This document shows, one piece after another, positions 41,317-51,069 of a stretch of DNA of 64,000 nt; within the stretch, counting starts at the first letter, position 1, and each line of letters starts with the position of its first letter. Source of the DNA: Undibacterium paludis (GTDB taxonomy: Bacteria > Pseudomonadota > Gammaproteobacteria > Burkholderiales > Burkholderiaceae_D); contig NZ_JAKZHX010000013.1 in assembly GCF_022568815.1 (NCBI RefSeq), positions 124,001 to 188,000 on the forward strand, written 5' to 3'. The position numbers were made by a program, and so were the translations under genes. The notes beneath the pieces are model-generated. The model was not told the origin of the DNA. It saw nothing but the letters and a program-made list of their open reading frames with translations, and searched no databases.

Positions 41317-41852
41317 ACTCGCGGAAACTGATACTGGCATGCGCACTTGTCGTGGCGGCGTGGTTTGCTTTTTTTGCAGATAAGACGCCAGAAACAGCAA
41401 TTGTCGAAGCAGCACCTGCAACTGTTAAAAAAGTGCAGACAGCAGAGGCAGGCAGTGGTGTGAGAATACCAGCACAGGGTGCAAAGCCAGTGAATGTTGT
41501 ACCGGCGATTGCGAGCATCATAGACAGAAAAACCTTGATCAACTCTGATTATAAGAACAGCCAAAGTTTTTTTGGAGCGCAAAGCTGGACACCTCCGCCG
41601 CCACCCGCAGCTGCGCCGCCACCTCCGCCGCCACCGACGGCGCCGCCTTTACCATTTAAATACCTGGGTAAGAAATCGGATGACGGACAATTGGAGGTTT
41701 ACCTGGCCAATGGTGAGCGCACTTATATCGTCCAGGAAAAAACCATCATCGACAATATCTACCGTGTAGACAGTATCAAACCAAGCACGATGAGCTTGAC
41801 CTACCTGCCATTGAATCAGGTACAAACTTTGCAAATTGGTAGTGCAGATTAA
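41313..41852 (+). CDS. PilP/GspC-like periplasmic linker protein
   Basis: A 179-residue protein with an N-terminal membrane helix (LILACALVVAAWFAFFA), a flexible stretch, a marked polyproline run (about residues 91-111, PPPPPAAAPPPPPPPTAPPLP), and a small C-terminal beta domain (FKYLGKKSDDGQLEVYLANGERTYIVQEKTIIDNIYRVDSI) of the HR/PilP type. The C-terminal domain should bind the N0 domain of the secretin encoded next. The proline run probably acts as a rigid spacer across the periplasm. Confidence 0.75.
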   Translation: MNSRKLILACALVVAAWFAFFADKTPETAIVEAAPATVKKVQTAEAGSGVRIPAQGAKPVNVVPAIASIIDRKTLINSDYKNSQSFFGAQSWTPPPPPAAAPPPPPPPTAPPLPFKYLGKKSDDGQLEVYLANGERTYIVQEKTIIDNIYRVDSIKPSTMSLTYLPLNQVQTLQIGSAD

Positions 41853-41878
41853 TTTGCAGAATAATTTATTGAGTATTT

Positions 41879-44218
41879 ATGATTTCATTTCGACAAAAGC
41901 CTTATTACCGATTGCTGGCCTTGCTGGCTGTCAGTCTTACCTTGTTCGGTTGTGCTGCACAAATGGCGTATCGCGAAGGCAAAGACCTGATTGCGCAAGA
42001 TAAGCTGGAAGACGGCCTGGAGAAATTCAGACTGGCAATGACAGACGATCCTGGCCAACTGGAATACCGTAAAGCTTACCTGAAAACGCGCGAGCAGATT
42101 ATCTATAATCTGTCTGAACAAGCAGACCAGGCAATGAAGCTGGACAAACTGCCTGTCGCAAAAAAACATTTTCAACGCATACTCAACATTGATCCCTCTA
42201 ATGAGCAGGCCAGGGCAGGCTTGGTGAGGCTTGATCAACTCGAACAACACGCAGCCTTGCTGACAGAGGCACAGACAGCCTTTGACAAGAAAGAGTATGG
42301 ACGTACTCAATCTTTGCTTAAAAAGGTATTGGCAGAAAACCCTGGCAGCGTTGCCGGCAACAAACTGGCCAGGATGGTAGCCGAATTGCAGGCGCAGGCA
42401 CCGCAAGAAAACAAGCTCAATGCAAGCTATAAAAAATCCATCAATATCGAATTCAGGGATGCACCTGTTAAGCAGGTGTTTGAGGTGATTTCACGCACAT
42501 CTGGCATTAATTTCCTGTTTGATCGTGATGTCAAAACAGATCAGCGCACCTCCCTGTTTCTGAAAAACAGCACGATAGAGGCAGCCATTCATTTTGCCTT
42601 GCTGACCAATCAACTGGAAAAACAGGTGCTGGATGCAAACACCATCCTGATCTACCCCAATACCAGCGCCAAGCAAAAAGAATATCAAGAGATGATCGTC
42701 AAAAGCTTTTACCTGAGCAATGCAGAAGCCAAGAATGTGTCCAATTCTCTCAAGACCCTGGTCAAGACGCGTGATATCGTCGTTGATGAAAAACTCAATA
42801 TGCTCATCCTGCGGGACAGCCCTGACGCGATCAGGCTGGCAGAAAAAATCATCGCCTTGCAAGACCTGCCTGAGCCAGAAGTGATGCTCGAAGTCGAGAT
42901 ACTGGAGATCAAACGTACCCGCTTGCTGGACCTGGGCATACAGTGGCCAAATACCCTGGGTTTATCTCCCCTGGCTGGTGCGTCTGGCAGTACGCTTAAA
43001 TTAAGCGACTTGAAAACCAATCTCAACCCGTCGACGATTGCCGCAACCGTGGGCCCGGTATCTGTCAAGGCCAGACGTGAAACGGGTGACGCCAACCTGC
43101 TGGCCAATCCACGCATACGGGCAAAGAACCATGAAAAAGCCAAGATACTGATTGGCGAGCGTGTGCCCAATATCACTACGACAGCTACTTCTACGGGCTT
43201 TGTTTCTGAAAACATCAACTATATAGAAGTAGGTTTGAAGCTGGAGGTCGAACCGACTATTTACCTCGATAATGATGTTGGCATCAAGATCGCGCTGGAA
43301 GTCAGCAGCCTGACCAACCAGCTTAAAACTCAGTCCGGTTCTGTCGCCTACCAAATCGGTACCAGGACTGCCAGCACGGTCTTGCGCCTGAAAAATGGTG
43401 AGACACAGATTTTGGCCGGCCTCATCAACGACGAAGAGCGTAATTCAGCCAATAAAGTGCCAGGCGTAGGTGAGTTGCCCGTCGTTGGACGTTTGTTTGG
43501 CAGCCAGCTTGATGATAGCCAGAAGACAGAAATCGTTCTGTCGATCACACCCCACCTGATACGAAATATTCAGCAGCCAGAAATGCGCAATGCCGAATTC
43601 CAGTCAGGTACAGATAGCAGTTTCCGCGTCAGACCAGAACTGTCTGACTCCGCGTCACCGGTGAACACTAATACGTCTAATGCCACCGTGGATACGACAC
43701 GCACTGCGGTTAAAAATGATGCCAACCCTAATACGGGAGCAGGTGTCAATAACAACGGTGGCCCCGGTGCCATGGGCACAGGGACAGGTGGCGTTGCCAT
43801 GACAGGTATGCCGCAAATGGAATGGCAGGGGCCGCGCAGTGTAAAAATTGGCGACGTATTTTCTATGCAGTTGATCATGCAGTCTGATCAGCCAGTCACT
43901 GCTGTACCCTTGACCCTGGGCTTTGACCCGCAAGTGCTGCAAGTGGTCAACGTGAATGAGGGCATATTCCTGAAGCAGGGTGGGGCAGTGACCAATTTTA
44001 CGGCACAGATTGACCCCAAAGGTCAGGTTGTCGTCAGCAATACGCGTACAGGCGGCGGCGCCAGCAGCCCCGGTAGTTTGATGACGGTCAATTTCCGTGC
44101 GATGGCAGCGGCAGAGGCATCACCGATCAAGGTATTGTCGGTCATGCCGGTAGGGGCGGCTGGACGTAACTTGCAGGCACAGGCCCTGTTGCCATTCAAT
44201 CTTGAAGTCCAGCCCTGA
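41879..44218 (+). CDS. gspD: Secretin lipoprotein with C-terminal cohesin-like domain
   Basis: Outer-membrane secretin of 779 residues. The signal peptide ends in a lipobox (LTLFGCAAQ). A TPR-like region (residues about 25-170) precedes an N0/STN-type domain ([31 protein letters not shown]). Further N-domains follow, then the secretin core with [17 protein letters not shown] and LSITPHLIR. Beyond residue 570 there is an Asn/Gly/Thr-rich linker and a beta domain ([36 protein letters not shown]...) that looks like a cohesin fold. Such secretins are known in a T4P-like subset of type II systems. The extra domain may face outward or bind substrate. Confidence 0.9.
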   Translation: MISFRQKPYYRLLALLAVSLTLFGCAAQMAYREGKDLIAQDKLEDGLEKFRLAMTDDPGQLEYRKAYLKTREQIIYNLSEQADQAMKLDKLPVAKKHFQRILNIDPSNEQARAGLVRLDQLEQHAALLTEAQTAFDKKEYGRTQSLLKKVLAENPGSVAGNKLARMVAELQAQAPQENKLNASYKKSINIEFRDAPVKQVFEVISRTSGINFLFDRDVKTDQRTSLFLKNSTIEAAIHFALLTNQLEKQVLDANTILIYPNTSAKQKEYQEMIVKSFYLSNAEAKNVSNSLKTLVKTRDIVVDEKLNMLILRDSPDAIRLAEKIIALQDLPEPEVMLEVEILEIKRTRLLDLGIQWPNTLGLSPLAGASGSTLKLSDLKTNLNPSTIAATVGPVSVKARRETGDANLLANPRIRAKNHEKAKILIGERVPNITTTATSTGFVSENINYIEVGLKLEVEPTIYLDNDVGIKIALEVSSLTNQLKTQSGSVAYQIGTRTASTVLRLKNGETQILAGLINDEERNSANKVPGVGELPVVGRLFGSQLDDSQKTEIVLSITPHLIRNIQQPEMRNAEFQSGTDSSFRVRPELSDSASPVNTNTSNATVDTTRTAVKNDANPNTGAGVNNNGGPGAMGTGTGGVAMTGMPQMEWQGPRSVKIGDVFSMQLIMQSDQPVTAVPLTLGFDPQVLQVVNVNEGIFLKQGGAVTNFTAQIDPKGQVVVSNTRTGGGASSPGSLMTVNFRAMAAAEASPIKVLSVMPVGAAGRNLQAQALLPFNLEVQP

Positions 44219-44238
44219 CAGATTGCGGATATAGCCAG

Positions 44239-44718
44239 ATGAAACGTGCACCGGCTTCAGGTTTTACACTTATAGAATTGCTGATCACCCTGGCAATTCT
44301 GGGGGTGTTGGCGAGCATCGCCGTGCCGGTGGCGCAACTATCTGTACAGCGCAATAAGGAGCAGGAATTGCGTTTGGCCTTGCGTGAAATACGCACTGCA
44401 ATTGATCAGTACAAGCGCCTTAGCGATGAGGGGCGCATTGCCAGGAATTTTAATTCCACTGGCTACCCGGCCAGCCTGGAATTGCTGGTGGAAGGCGTAG
44501 TCGACCAGCGCGACCCCGGCCACAGGAAAATCTTTTTCCTGCGCCGTCTGCCGCGCGACCCCATGCAAAACAACCTGAACCTGGATGCGACTGCCAGTTG
44601 GGGCAAGCGTAGCTATGCCAGCGAAGCCAATGACCCGCAAGAGGGTGACGACGTTTATGATGTTTATTCCACCAGCGGCCAGCAAGGTTTGAACGGCATC
44701 GCCTACAGACAATGGTGA
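44239..44718 (+). CDS. Type II secretion pseudopilin
   Basis: A 159-residue prepilin-type protein with the processing site [25 protein letters not shown]. The body keeps the [21 protein letters not shown] helix, [12 protein letters not shown], and a beta end ([23 protein letters not shown]). It is related to GspG but has a longer, different C-terminal part, so it may be a minor pseudopilin. It follows the secretin gene by 20 bases. Confidence 0.9.
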   Translation: MKRAPASGFTLIELLITLAILGVLASIAVPVAQLSVQRNKEQELRLALREIRTAIDQYKRLSDEGRIARNFNSTGYPASLELLVEGVVDQRDPGHRKIFFLRRLPRDPMQNNLNLDATASWGKRSYASEANDPQEGDDVYDVYSTSGQQGLNGIAYRQW

Positions 44719-44722
44719 TAGC

Positions 44723-45163
44723 ATGCGTATCAACAAAAGAATAGATAGGATGAATTTACCCGATCACATGCAAACGGAATTTTTGTCCGCAAAACGGCAG
44801 GGTGGTTTTACCCTGATTGAGTTGCTGGTGGTGCTTGCCATCGTCGCATTGCTCAGCACTTTGACGTTGCCGCGTTATTTTCATAGTGTGGACAAAGGCA
44901 AGGAAGTCGTCCTGGTAGAAAACCTGCGCACCACCAGGGAAAGCATAGACAAATTTTTTGCAGATACTGGCCGTTACCCCGAAAGCCTGGATGAGTTGGT
45001 AGAGCGCAAATACCTGAAAGACCTGCCCATGGACCCCATCACTGAAAGCACTACAAGCTGGCAAATCGTTGCTCCAGCAGACGGCGTGCAAGGGCAGGTG
45101 TATAACATCTACAGCGGCGCAACAGGGCAGCGCGCCGACGGCAAGCCTTATAACGCTTTGTAA
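44723..45163 (+). CDS. Type II secretion pseudopilin (GspG-like)
   Basis: A 146-residue prepilin-type protein. A leader of about 27 residues, long for the class, ends at [25 protein letters not shown]. The body has RTTRESIDKFFADTGRYPESLDELVERKYLKDLPMDPIT and closes YNIYSGATGQRADGKPYNAL. A shorter start at an internal ATG (44750 or 44768) is possible. It is four bases after the preceding pseudopilin gene. Confidence 0.88.
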   Translation: MRINKRIDRMNLPDHMQTEFLSAKRQGGFTLIELLVVLAIVALLSTLTLPRYFHSVDKGKEVVLVENLRTTRESIDKFFADTGRYPESLDELVERKYLKDLPMDPITESTTSWQIVAPADGVQGQVYNIYSGATGQRADGKPYNAL

Positions 45164-45172
45164 GTGTCAGGC

Positions 45173-45682
45173 ATGCGCCATACAAAAACATATTGCGGTA
45201 AATCTAAGGTGCGTAGCTCTTGTAAGCAACTCGCTACTGCCAGGGGCATGGCTTACCTGAGTCTGCTATTGAGTCTGGCGCTGCTGTCAATAGCAGCACT
45301 GGCGACAGCGCAGGTACATAGCCTCATGCAAAGGCGCGCTGCGGAAGACGAGTTGCTATATGTAGGCCAGCAATATCAGCGGGCACTGCTCAGTTATGCC
45401 AATGCCACGCCCCCTGGCGCCAGCAGATCGCCCGCGTCATTAGACGACCTGCTGCGCGACCCACGCTACCCCATGCCACGGCGACACATACGCCAGTTAT
45501 ATGTCGACCCCATCAGCATGCAGGCAGAGTGGGGCCTGGTATTGTCACCTGATGGCAAAGGTATCATCGGTATTTACAGCAAGTCAGAAAAGCAGCCGAT
45601 CAAGGTTGCCCAATTTCCAGCGTCAATCAAGGGTTTTGAGGATAAGAAGAGTTATCGGGAATGGGTGTTCATGGTCCAGTGA
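45173..45682 (+). CDS. Type II secretion pseudopilin, non-canonical leader
   Basis: A protein of about 169 residues. The N-terminal helix follows ARGMAYLSLLLSLALLSIAALA, which keeps Gly at the cleavage site but lacks the +5 Glu of normal pseudopilins, as in GspK-type tip proteins. The C-terminal part RRHIRQLYVDPISMQAEWGLVLSPDGKGIIGIYS is typical of a pseudopilin found next to cohesin-type secretins. The start is uncertain between this ATG and a GTG nine bases earlier. It is the last gene of the secretion operon. Confidence 0.8.
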   Translation: MRHTKTYCGKSKVRSSCKQLATARGMAYLSLLLSLALLSIAALATAQVHSLMQRRAAEDELLYVGQQYQRALLSYANATPPGASRSPASLDDLLRDPRYPMPRRHIRQLYVDPISMQAEWGLVLSPDGKGIIGIYSKSEKQPIKVAQFPASIKGFEDKKSYREWVFMVQ

Positions 45683-45761
45683 GACTGTCGGGATAGGGCA
45701 TGAATTTCACATTTGTGCTGATCGATTGTTTGTTTTCGAAGGAGAGGTACGGATAAATATT

Positions 45762-46250
45762 ATGAAAAAAATTTCGATTTTATTGATGATTTGTTTTTGT
45801 TATGCAAATGCTGACGAAATTTATAAGTGGAAAGACGAACATGGCACAGTACATTTCGGTGATCGTTCAACCGCCCCACAAAACGGCAAAAAAATTGATG
45901 TAAAAGTCTTGCAACCTAATAACGAATTATCCGATCAAGGTGACAAGGCAAAGCACCCAACACTAAACAATCAATTGAGTCCACCATTTAAAGGGGCAAA
46001 TAATGATGGTAATTCCAAAACGATTCCGATTGATCCAGCGAGGGTTGGGCCAAAGTGCCTTGGCCTAGCCGAAGCCATCACAAAAGTGAAACCAGGTGCG
46101 CCATGGCACTCACTTTCAGATGAATTTAACGCCTCGTGCCCGGGAATTACTTACGAATGTCTTATCTATAAGAGAGAGCCTGAAAAAGACAAATGTACCT
46201 GGGTTAAACGCACAGATGGCAATATGGTTCGAACAAAAACTTACGAATAG
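45762..46250 (+). CDS. Exported DUF4124-domain protein
   Basis: A 162-residue protein with a short signal peptide (MKKISILLMICFCYANA) followed directly by a DUF4124 domain (DEIYKWKDEHGTVHFGDRS), whose function is unknown. The C-terminal region has three cysteines (GPKCLGLAEAI, ASCPGITYECLIYKREPEKDKC). GGAGAGG lies upstream. The gene is visibly richer in A and T than its neighbours and lies next to an IS66 remnant, so it may be acquired DNA. Confidence 0.8.
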   Translation: MKKISILLMICFCYANADEIYKWKDEHGTVHFGDRSTAPQNGKKIDVKVLQPNNELSDQGDKAKHPTLNNQLSPPFKGANNDGNSKTIPIDPARVGPKCLGLAEAITKVKPGAPWHSLSDEFNASCPGITYECLIYKREPEKDKCTWVKRTDGNMVRTKTYE

Positions 46251-46355
46251 GCCACGTGGGTGGGCACCAAAATGGCGTGGTGTAGAGACAAAACCGGGAA
46301 AGCCTGGCTGTATGACGTTCACCTGATGGTGAACTAATTACTGAGGGGCGCTCAG

Positions 46356-46535
46356 TTCCCCGGTTCCGAACGCGCTGGCTGCCATGCTGCCGCAATTCAG
46401 ACCTTGTTGGGTGCCGCCAGGCTCAATGGCCTTGGTCCAATGCAAAGGCTGACCAGCGCCCTGGAACGTCTCCCGACGTGCCCTAACAATCAGATCGATT
46501 CGCTACTGCCATTCCCGGACTCTACACCGTTGTAA
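46356..46535 (+). pseudogene. IS66-family transposase, C-terminal remnant
   Basis: Reading the frame ending with the TAA at 46533 gives FPGSERAGCHAAAIQTLLGAARLNGLGP followed by MQRLTSALERLPTCPNNQIDSLLPF. This is the C-terminal element of IS66 TnpC, where the usual pattern is a Gly-rich GSD/GER stretch, AKLNGLDP and INRIDELLPW. The rest of the transposase is missing, so it is a decayed fragment. A typical IS66 inverted repeat follows directly. Confidence 0.75.
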
Positions 46536-46548
46536 CTTCTTTTTATAG

Positions 46549-46569
46549 GTGGGGCGGCTAAACGCTTAC
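46549..46569. mobile_element. IS66-type right terminal inverted repeat
   Basis: Read on the minus strand the element end is GTAAGCGTTTAGCCGCCCCAC, matching the GTAAGCG-type ends of IS66 family elements. It lies 13 bases past the transposase remnant stop, as in intact elements. The matching left end was not found nearby, so only the right end of the element survives. Confidence 0.65.
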
Positions 46570-46621
46570 GAACGGCGTGAGTGCTCTGTCAGACATCAGC
46601 CCAAGACACCCGGCGTTCAAC

Positions 46622-48229
46622 TTACTTGGGCGGGAACGAGTAAGTCACCGTGTAATTCCCGCTGCCCGAATACGATTTGACTTGCACATAGTAGTAGCCT
46701 GCCGTTCCTGCATAGTTGATCGCTTCGGTTGATGTGCTGCCTTCGCTGCTGGCTACCTTGGTCCAGGCGCTGCCGGAATATTTGTACAGGTAGAGGTCGA
46801 AGTCGGTGCCTGCTGGGCCGGTCAGCTGTATGCTGTAGGTGCCATTGCCCGCCTGGACATAGCCGGGTGATGCGCTGGGTGCGTTGGCTGTTGCTCCGCT
46901 GACCAGGCTGCCGGTCTGGGTGATCTGGCCGCCTGGTGAGGGTGCGTAGGAGGCAAATACGGTTCTGGCCAGGCCCTCGTTGACTGCATGCCATGGGTAG
47001 CCCAACGTACGCATGCGTGAGTTTTCTGTGGGCCTGTACTTCCCGGTCTTGCAATATTGTGCGCCCTGGAATACGCCTACTGTCCCATTTGGATATTGTC
47101 CCAGGCCGGTCGGCACGGCAGTGGAAGATGAGATCAGGCTGCCCCATTTGACGCTGCGTGTGCCGTTTAGCGACACGTCGCCGGAAGTTGGTTCTGCATT
47201 GAGGCTGCAGGTGCCGTAGTCATATTCGTCGGCCAGGGCGAAGGCGGTATGGCCTATCTCATGCAAGGCGATTTCTACTGACTGGGCATGCATGGACAAG
47301 GTCGCTATTTCACCGCCAGAGCCACCATAGCGGGTGGAATTGGAGACGACAACGATAACATCGCGCTGGTCAGGCGACAGTACCGAACCGACGATGCTGT
47401 ACACTTTGTCGGAATTGACGCAGAGCAGGCGGTCTATGTTGTAGCAATAGAAGCTGCCGTCCATGGCTGTATCCCGGTAGATCCCTTTGTCCGGCTCATC
47501 TGCGCCCGACTGGTTGCTGGCGACATCGACACGGTGCACGTTGATGCTTGCCCGGTTGGCGGCAAACAGAGGATCGGCCATGAAGCCATCAATGACCTTT
47601 TGGGCATCAGTATGCCATTTGCTCATTTCGGCAGTGGTATAGCCGTCGCCGACAAAAACCAGGTCCATGCGTGCGTTGGAAGGGCCGTTATTGATGATGG
47701 TGGTGACAGTTGCTGCCGGTGGCGGGGCCTGGACGCGTGCAGCCTGGATGCTGCGCGCCATTTTTTCCAGTGAAGCGCGGTCGAATATAGTCGGCTGAGG
47801 CGGTGCAAGTGCGATACGTGAATTGCCCGCAGCTTGCTGCTGGATTTCTATACTGACGACCTTCTCATCAAAAGGCAGTGAAACCTCAAAAACGCCATCT
47901 GCCTGCCGCACTTGCTGGGACACTTCGATGGCACCGGTTTTTGGGTCGAACACTTCAATATGGCGCTGCTGGGCATTCCTCAACAGTACTTCATGCAGCA
48001 CCGTTCCCTGGGCATTTTTGGCAACGACGCGCCATTTTTCATTCTGGCCACCGTCTGCCATGCCGGGTGTCAGGGCAAATTCGCCAAGTTCAGCATGCAC
48101 GGGTGTGAAGGTGGTACCCTGTCTGCCGTCGCTGTAAGCGACGCGCAGCGAGATATTGCCAGCGTATGCTGTGCTGATTTGAACTGCCGTGACTGCAACG
48201 AACATCAAAATAAGTTTGATTGAATTCAT
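46622..48229 (-). CDS. Secreted M64-family metallopeptidase with PPC domain
   Basis: A 535-residue exported protein. A signal peptide (MNSIKLILMFVAVTAVQISTAYA) and an N-terminal beta domain precede an M64 (IgA peptidase-type) catalytic domain with MDLVFVGDGYTTAEM and the zinc site HEIGHTAFALADEYDY, where two His and a Glu form HExxH and a downstream Asp/Glu completes it. The last 100 residues (GNGTYSIQLTGPAGTDFDLYLYKYSGSAWTKVASSEG) form a PPC domain, usually removed after export. It lies close to the type II secretion operon on the opposite strand and is a plausible substrate. That link is inferred. Confidence 0.88.
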   Translation of the reverse strand: MNSIKLILMFVAVTAVQISTAYAGNISLRVAYSDGRQGTTFTPVHAELGEFALTPGMADGGQNEKWRVVAKNAQGTVLHEVLLRNAQQRHIEVFDPKTGAIEVSQQVRQADGVFEVSLPFDEKVVSIEIQQQAAGNSRIALAPPQPTIFDRASLEKMARSIQAARVQAPPPAATVTTIINNGPSNARMDLVFVGDGYTTAEMSKWHTDAQKVIDGFMADPLFAANRASINVHRVDVASNQSGADEPDKGIYRDTAMDGSFYCYNIDRLLCVNSDKVYSIVGSVLSPDQRDVIVVVSNSTRYGGSGGEIATLSMHAQSVEIALHEIGHTAFALADEYDYGTCSLNAEPTSGDVSLNGTRSVKWGSLISSSTAVPTGLGQYPNGTVGVFQGAQYCKTGKYRPTENSRMRTLGYPWHAVNEGLARTVFASYAPSPGGQITQTGSLVSGATANAPSASPGYVQAGNGTYSIQLTGPAGTDFDLYLYKYSGSAWTKVASSEGSTSTEAINYAGTAGYYYVQVKSYSGSGNYTVTYSFPPK

Positions 48230-48613
48230 ACTGTCTCCGAATAAAATAAGGTGGATGTGTGAACCGTCGACGCTGATAAAAAATGACCTTCCCTGCGGGT
48301 AGAGGTTGAAGTGAGGGAAGGCGCTGCGCCTGATGCTGGCAGCTGCAGACTAGTATAGTAAAAAAGCTAGATTAAACAGCAATTAATGTAAGCAGATGTG
48401 AATTCTTTTTGTGCGGTCATCCCAGTATTTTTGCTGCCCGCAGGTGTATGGCGTCTTGATTAATTCTGATGTCGTTGATGCTTGCGAGATCTGTAAGGAA
48501 GGCAAGCCTGTGTTGCTGAAGGGGATTGAGACGGACTGTTCTGGTATGGGGAGAGCCGGTTTTAATTCTTGTATGTCCGCATGTGGTATCGATATTGATC
48601 GTCGATAGAGGTG
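48230..48613. other. Gene-free stretch between M64 and envZ genes
   Basis: About 380 bases. A 65-codon frame (48411-48608, plus) starts at GTG without a ribosome site and matches nothing I know, so I do not call it. No hairpin or operator stands out. Confidence 0.4.
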
Positions 48614-49975
48614 TTACGCCTCTTTTGACTCCTGCAAGGCAATCACGATGACGAAACCACCCTCCTGATGGTTATAGATACGCAGTTTGCCACCGTGGCT
48701 CTTGATGATGCGGTCGACGATGGCCAGGCCCAGGCCTGAGCCATTTGCCTGGCTGCGTGATGCATCGCCACGGGTAAAAGGACGTAACAGGCGTATCAGA
48801 TCCTGCTCTGCCACACCCATGCCATGGTCCCGGAAGCTGATCAGGATATTGTGCTTTCTTTCTTTGGTCTTGCGTGAACACTGGACATCCAGCGTAGTGA
48901 TGGGCGCGCCGGCAGTCTTGCCGTAGCGGCAGGCGTTTTCTATCAGGTTGTTGAACAGACGCCTGAGTTCAGTCAGGTTACCGTTGACATGAATGTCAGG
49001 CGCAATGGCCGTGCGCAGACGCAGGTTCTGGAAGCGGTGCGCTTCATCGATGACTTGCTGCATCACGTCACTGATGTTGATGCGCTCAAATTCAACTTTG
49101 TCGAGTGGTTTTGCATAGTCAAGGAACTGGTTGATGATTTCATCCATCTGTTCCAGGTCCGACTGCATGCCTATCCTGGCTTCATTGCTCAGGTTGGCCA
49201 TTTCCACTTCCAGTTGCATGCGCGCCAGCGGTGTGCGCAAGTCATGCGATATACCGGCCAGGATGATGGTGCGGTCAGATTCTATGCGGACCAGATCTTC
49301 CATCATGCTGTTGAAGCTGAGGTTGGTTTCGCGTATCTCTTTTGGTCCTTTTTGTGGCAAGGGCGGTGGTTGCTTGCCTTTGGCAACGGCACGGGCGGCA
49401 TTGCTCAGTCGTGATAACGGATCATTGATAAGTTTTGAGATAATGGCGGCGCCAAGCAGCGTCAGGAACAGTGTGAGTATGGCCCAGCTCAGCAATTGCT
49501 GGCCTATGGGCGGGTCCAGCCTGTCCTGCTCCAGGCGCAGCCAGTAGCGGTCACCTTCGATGTCAAAGCTGATCCAGAAGCCGCTGATGCCATTGAGCTT
49601 GCTGGCAAAGCGGGTTTCATATCCCAGCCCCCTGAGCATGAGCGGTTTGGATTCCTGGAAAAATGCTGTTGGTTCTGGCTCTTCAATCTGGTCGCTGTCT
49701 TCGAGCAGGTAAATCTGTACGCCTTCTTTGTTGGCGAGGTCAAGCAGGAGTTCCTGGCGCTTTTCAGGTGCTGAGTGGGTGAGGGCGGCGCGGGTAATGG
49801 TGACGATGGAGATGATCTGGGCGGCCATCTGCTGGGCGCGCGGTGCTGTTTCCAGTGTGCGGAAATTGGCCAGCCAGGCAATCATGCTGGTGGTGACAAG
49901 TATCGCCAGCATGATGAAGGTACGCCAGAACAGTCCGCTTCTGAGCCATTCCAGACTGTTCAGGTAGTCGCGCAT
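48614..49975 (-). CDS. envZ: EnvZ-like sensor histidine kinase
   Basis: Inner-membrane sensor that phosphorylates OmpR. The 453-residue protein has a first membrane helix (FIMLAILVTTSMIAWLA), a periplasmic domain of about 130 residues, a second helix (LLSWAILTLFLTLLGAAII) and a HAMP segment. The H box is AGISHDLRTPLARMQLEVE, the N box NLIENACRYG, and the G boxes are DHGMGVAEQD and GSGLGLAIVDRII. It follows ompR after 93 bases on the same strand. The stimulus cannot be told from sequence; osmolarity is the classical one. Confidence 0.92.
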   Translation of the reverse strand: MRDYLNSLEWLRSGLFWRTFIMLAILVTTSMIAWLANFRTLETAPRAQQMAAQIISIVTITRAALTHSAPEKRQELLLDLANKEGVQIYLLEDSDQIEEPEPTAFFQESKPLMLRGLGYETRFASKLNGISGFWISFDIEGDRYWLRLEQDRLDPPIGQQLLSWAILTLFLTLLGAAIISKLINDPLSRLSNAARAVAKGKQPPPLPQKGPKEIRETNLSFNSMMEDLVRIESDRTIILAGISHDLRTPLARMQLEVEMANLSNEARIGMQSDLEQMDEIINQFLDYAKPLDKVEFERINISDVMQQVIDEAHRFQNLRLRTAIAPDIHVNGNLTELRRLFNNLIENACRYGKTAGAPITTLDVQCSRKTKERKHNILISFRDHGMGVAEQDLIRLLRPFTRGDASRSQANGSGLGLAIVDRIIKSHGGKLRIYNHQEGGFVIVIALQESKEA

Positions 49976-50068
49976 TCAGTATCTGCTAAAAAACAAAGAA
50001 GTATAAACAAATACAGGCTCATGCGCCAACGTCGCAATGTCCAGGCAAAAAAACTTAATGAAAAGACA

Positions 50069-50836
50069 TTAATGTGATTGTCCGTCAGGGATGAACACAT
50101 AGCCCAGTCCCCATACTGTTTGTATATAGAGCGGGTTGCTGGGGTCGGGCTCTATTAATTTGCGCAAGCGTGATATCTGTACGTCCAGGCTGCGGTCAAA
50201 TACTTCGTATTCGCGGCCGCGGGCCAGTTCCATCAATTTTTCCCGGGACAATGGCTGGCGGGCATGACGGGCAAAGACTTTGAGGACAGAAAACTCGCCA
50301 GTGGTCAAGGAGATGTTTTCTTCATGTTTTTTCAGGGTTCGTGTGCCCAGGTCAAGCACAAATTCGCCGAATGCAAATGTTTGTGGACCATCCGAAGGTG
50401 CGCCCGGCAATTCGTCCGGGGCTTTGCGTCGGAGTACGGCATTGATGCGGGCGACAAGTTCTCTTGGGCTAAATGGTTTGGGCAGGTAATCATCTGCACC
50501 CATTTCCAGGCCGATGATGCGGTCAACCTCTTCACCTTTTGCGGTGAGCATGATGATTGGTGTCTTGTCGCCGGCGCCACGCAGGCGGCGGCAGATGGCC
50601 AGGCCATCTTCGCCCGGCAACATCAGGTCCAGGACCAGCATGTCATAGCGCTCCCTGATCCAGAGTTTGTTCATGGCCTGTGCGTTTTCAGCACTGACGA
50701 CGTGAAAGCCTTGTTCTGTCAGGTAGCGGCGCAGCAAATCGCGTAAGCGCAAATCATCATCGACCACCAGTATCTTGGCCTTGGGGCTGCTGGAGTTGGT
50801 GTTTGCGGAGTCTGGGGTAGGGGAGGTATTGTTCAT
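50069..50836 (-). CDS. ompR: Response regulator OmpR
   Basis: DNA-binding response regulator, 255 residues. An N-terminal Ser/Pro-rich leader of about 20 residues precedes the receiver domain, with the acidic pocket ILVVDDDLRLRD, the phospho-acceptor aspartate in LVLDLMLPGEDG and the lysine in LPKPFSPRELVARI. The C-terminal winged helix is of the OmpR/PhoB type (LTTGEFSVLKVFARHARQPLSREKLMELARGREYEVFDRSLDVQISRLRKLIEPDP). The pair with EnvZ indicates envelope or osmotic control. It is divergent from a small secreted-protein gene. Confidence 0.95.
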   Translation of the reverse strand: MNNTSPTPDSANTNSSSPKAKILVVDDDLRLRDLLRRYLTEQGFHVVSAENAQAMNKLWIRERYDMLVLDLMLPGEDGLAICRRLRGAGDKTPIIMLTAKGEEVDRIIGLEMGADDYLPKPFSPRELVARINAVLRRKAPDELPGAPSDGPQTFAFGEFVLDLGTRTLKKHEENISLTTGEFSVLKVFARHARQPLSREKLMELARGREYEVFDRSLDVQISRLRKLIEPDPSNPLYIQTVWGLGYVFIPDGQSH

Positions 50837-51069
50837 AGGAATATAGTACTGTCATCGACTGAGCTTGCAAACAAATTTAACGGTTTGAATTACATACTGT
50901 TACATACTTTACTGAAACGGCGTGTGGAATTCACATGACTGCCGTAAACTTGAACCATGATATTTGAGGCTAGCAAGATATGGGTATTTGCGCATAGAAT
51001 TGCAATCCATTCATATTCATAGTATCGAATTTTTCTTCCAGTTTGTGCAAGGCTCTTTTAAGCAAGGCA

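Noticed and set aside
48411-48608. 65-codon plus-strand frame with several cysteines
   Set aside because: GTG start without ribosome site, no recognisable family; could be chance.
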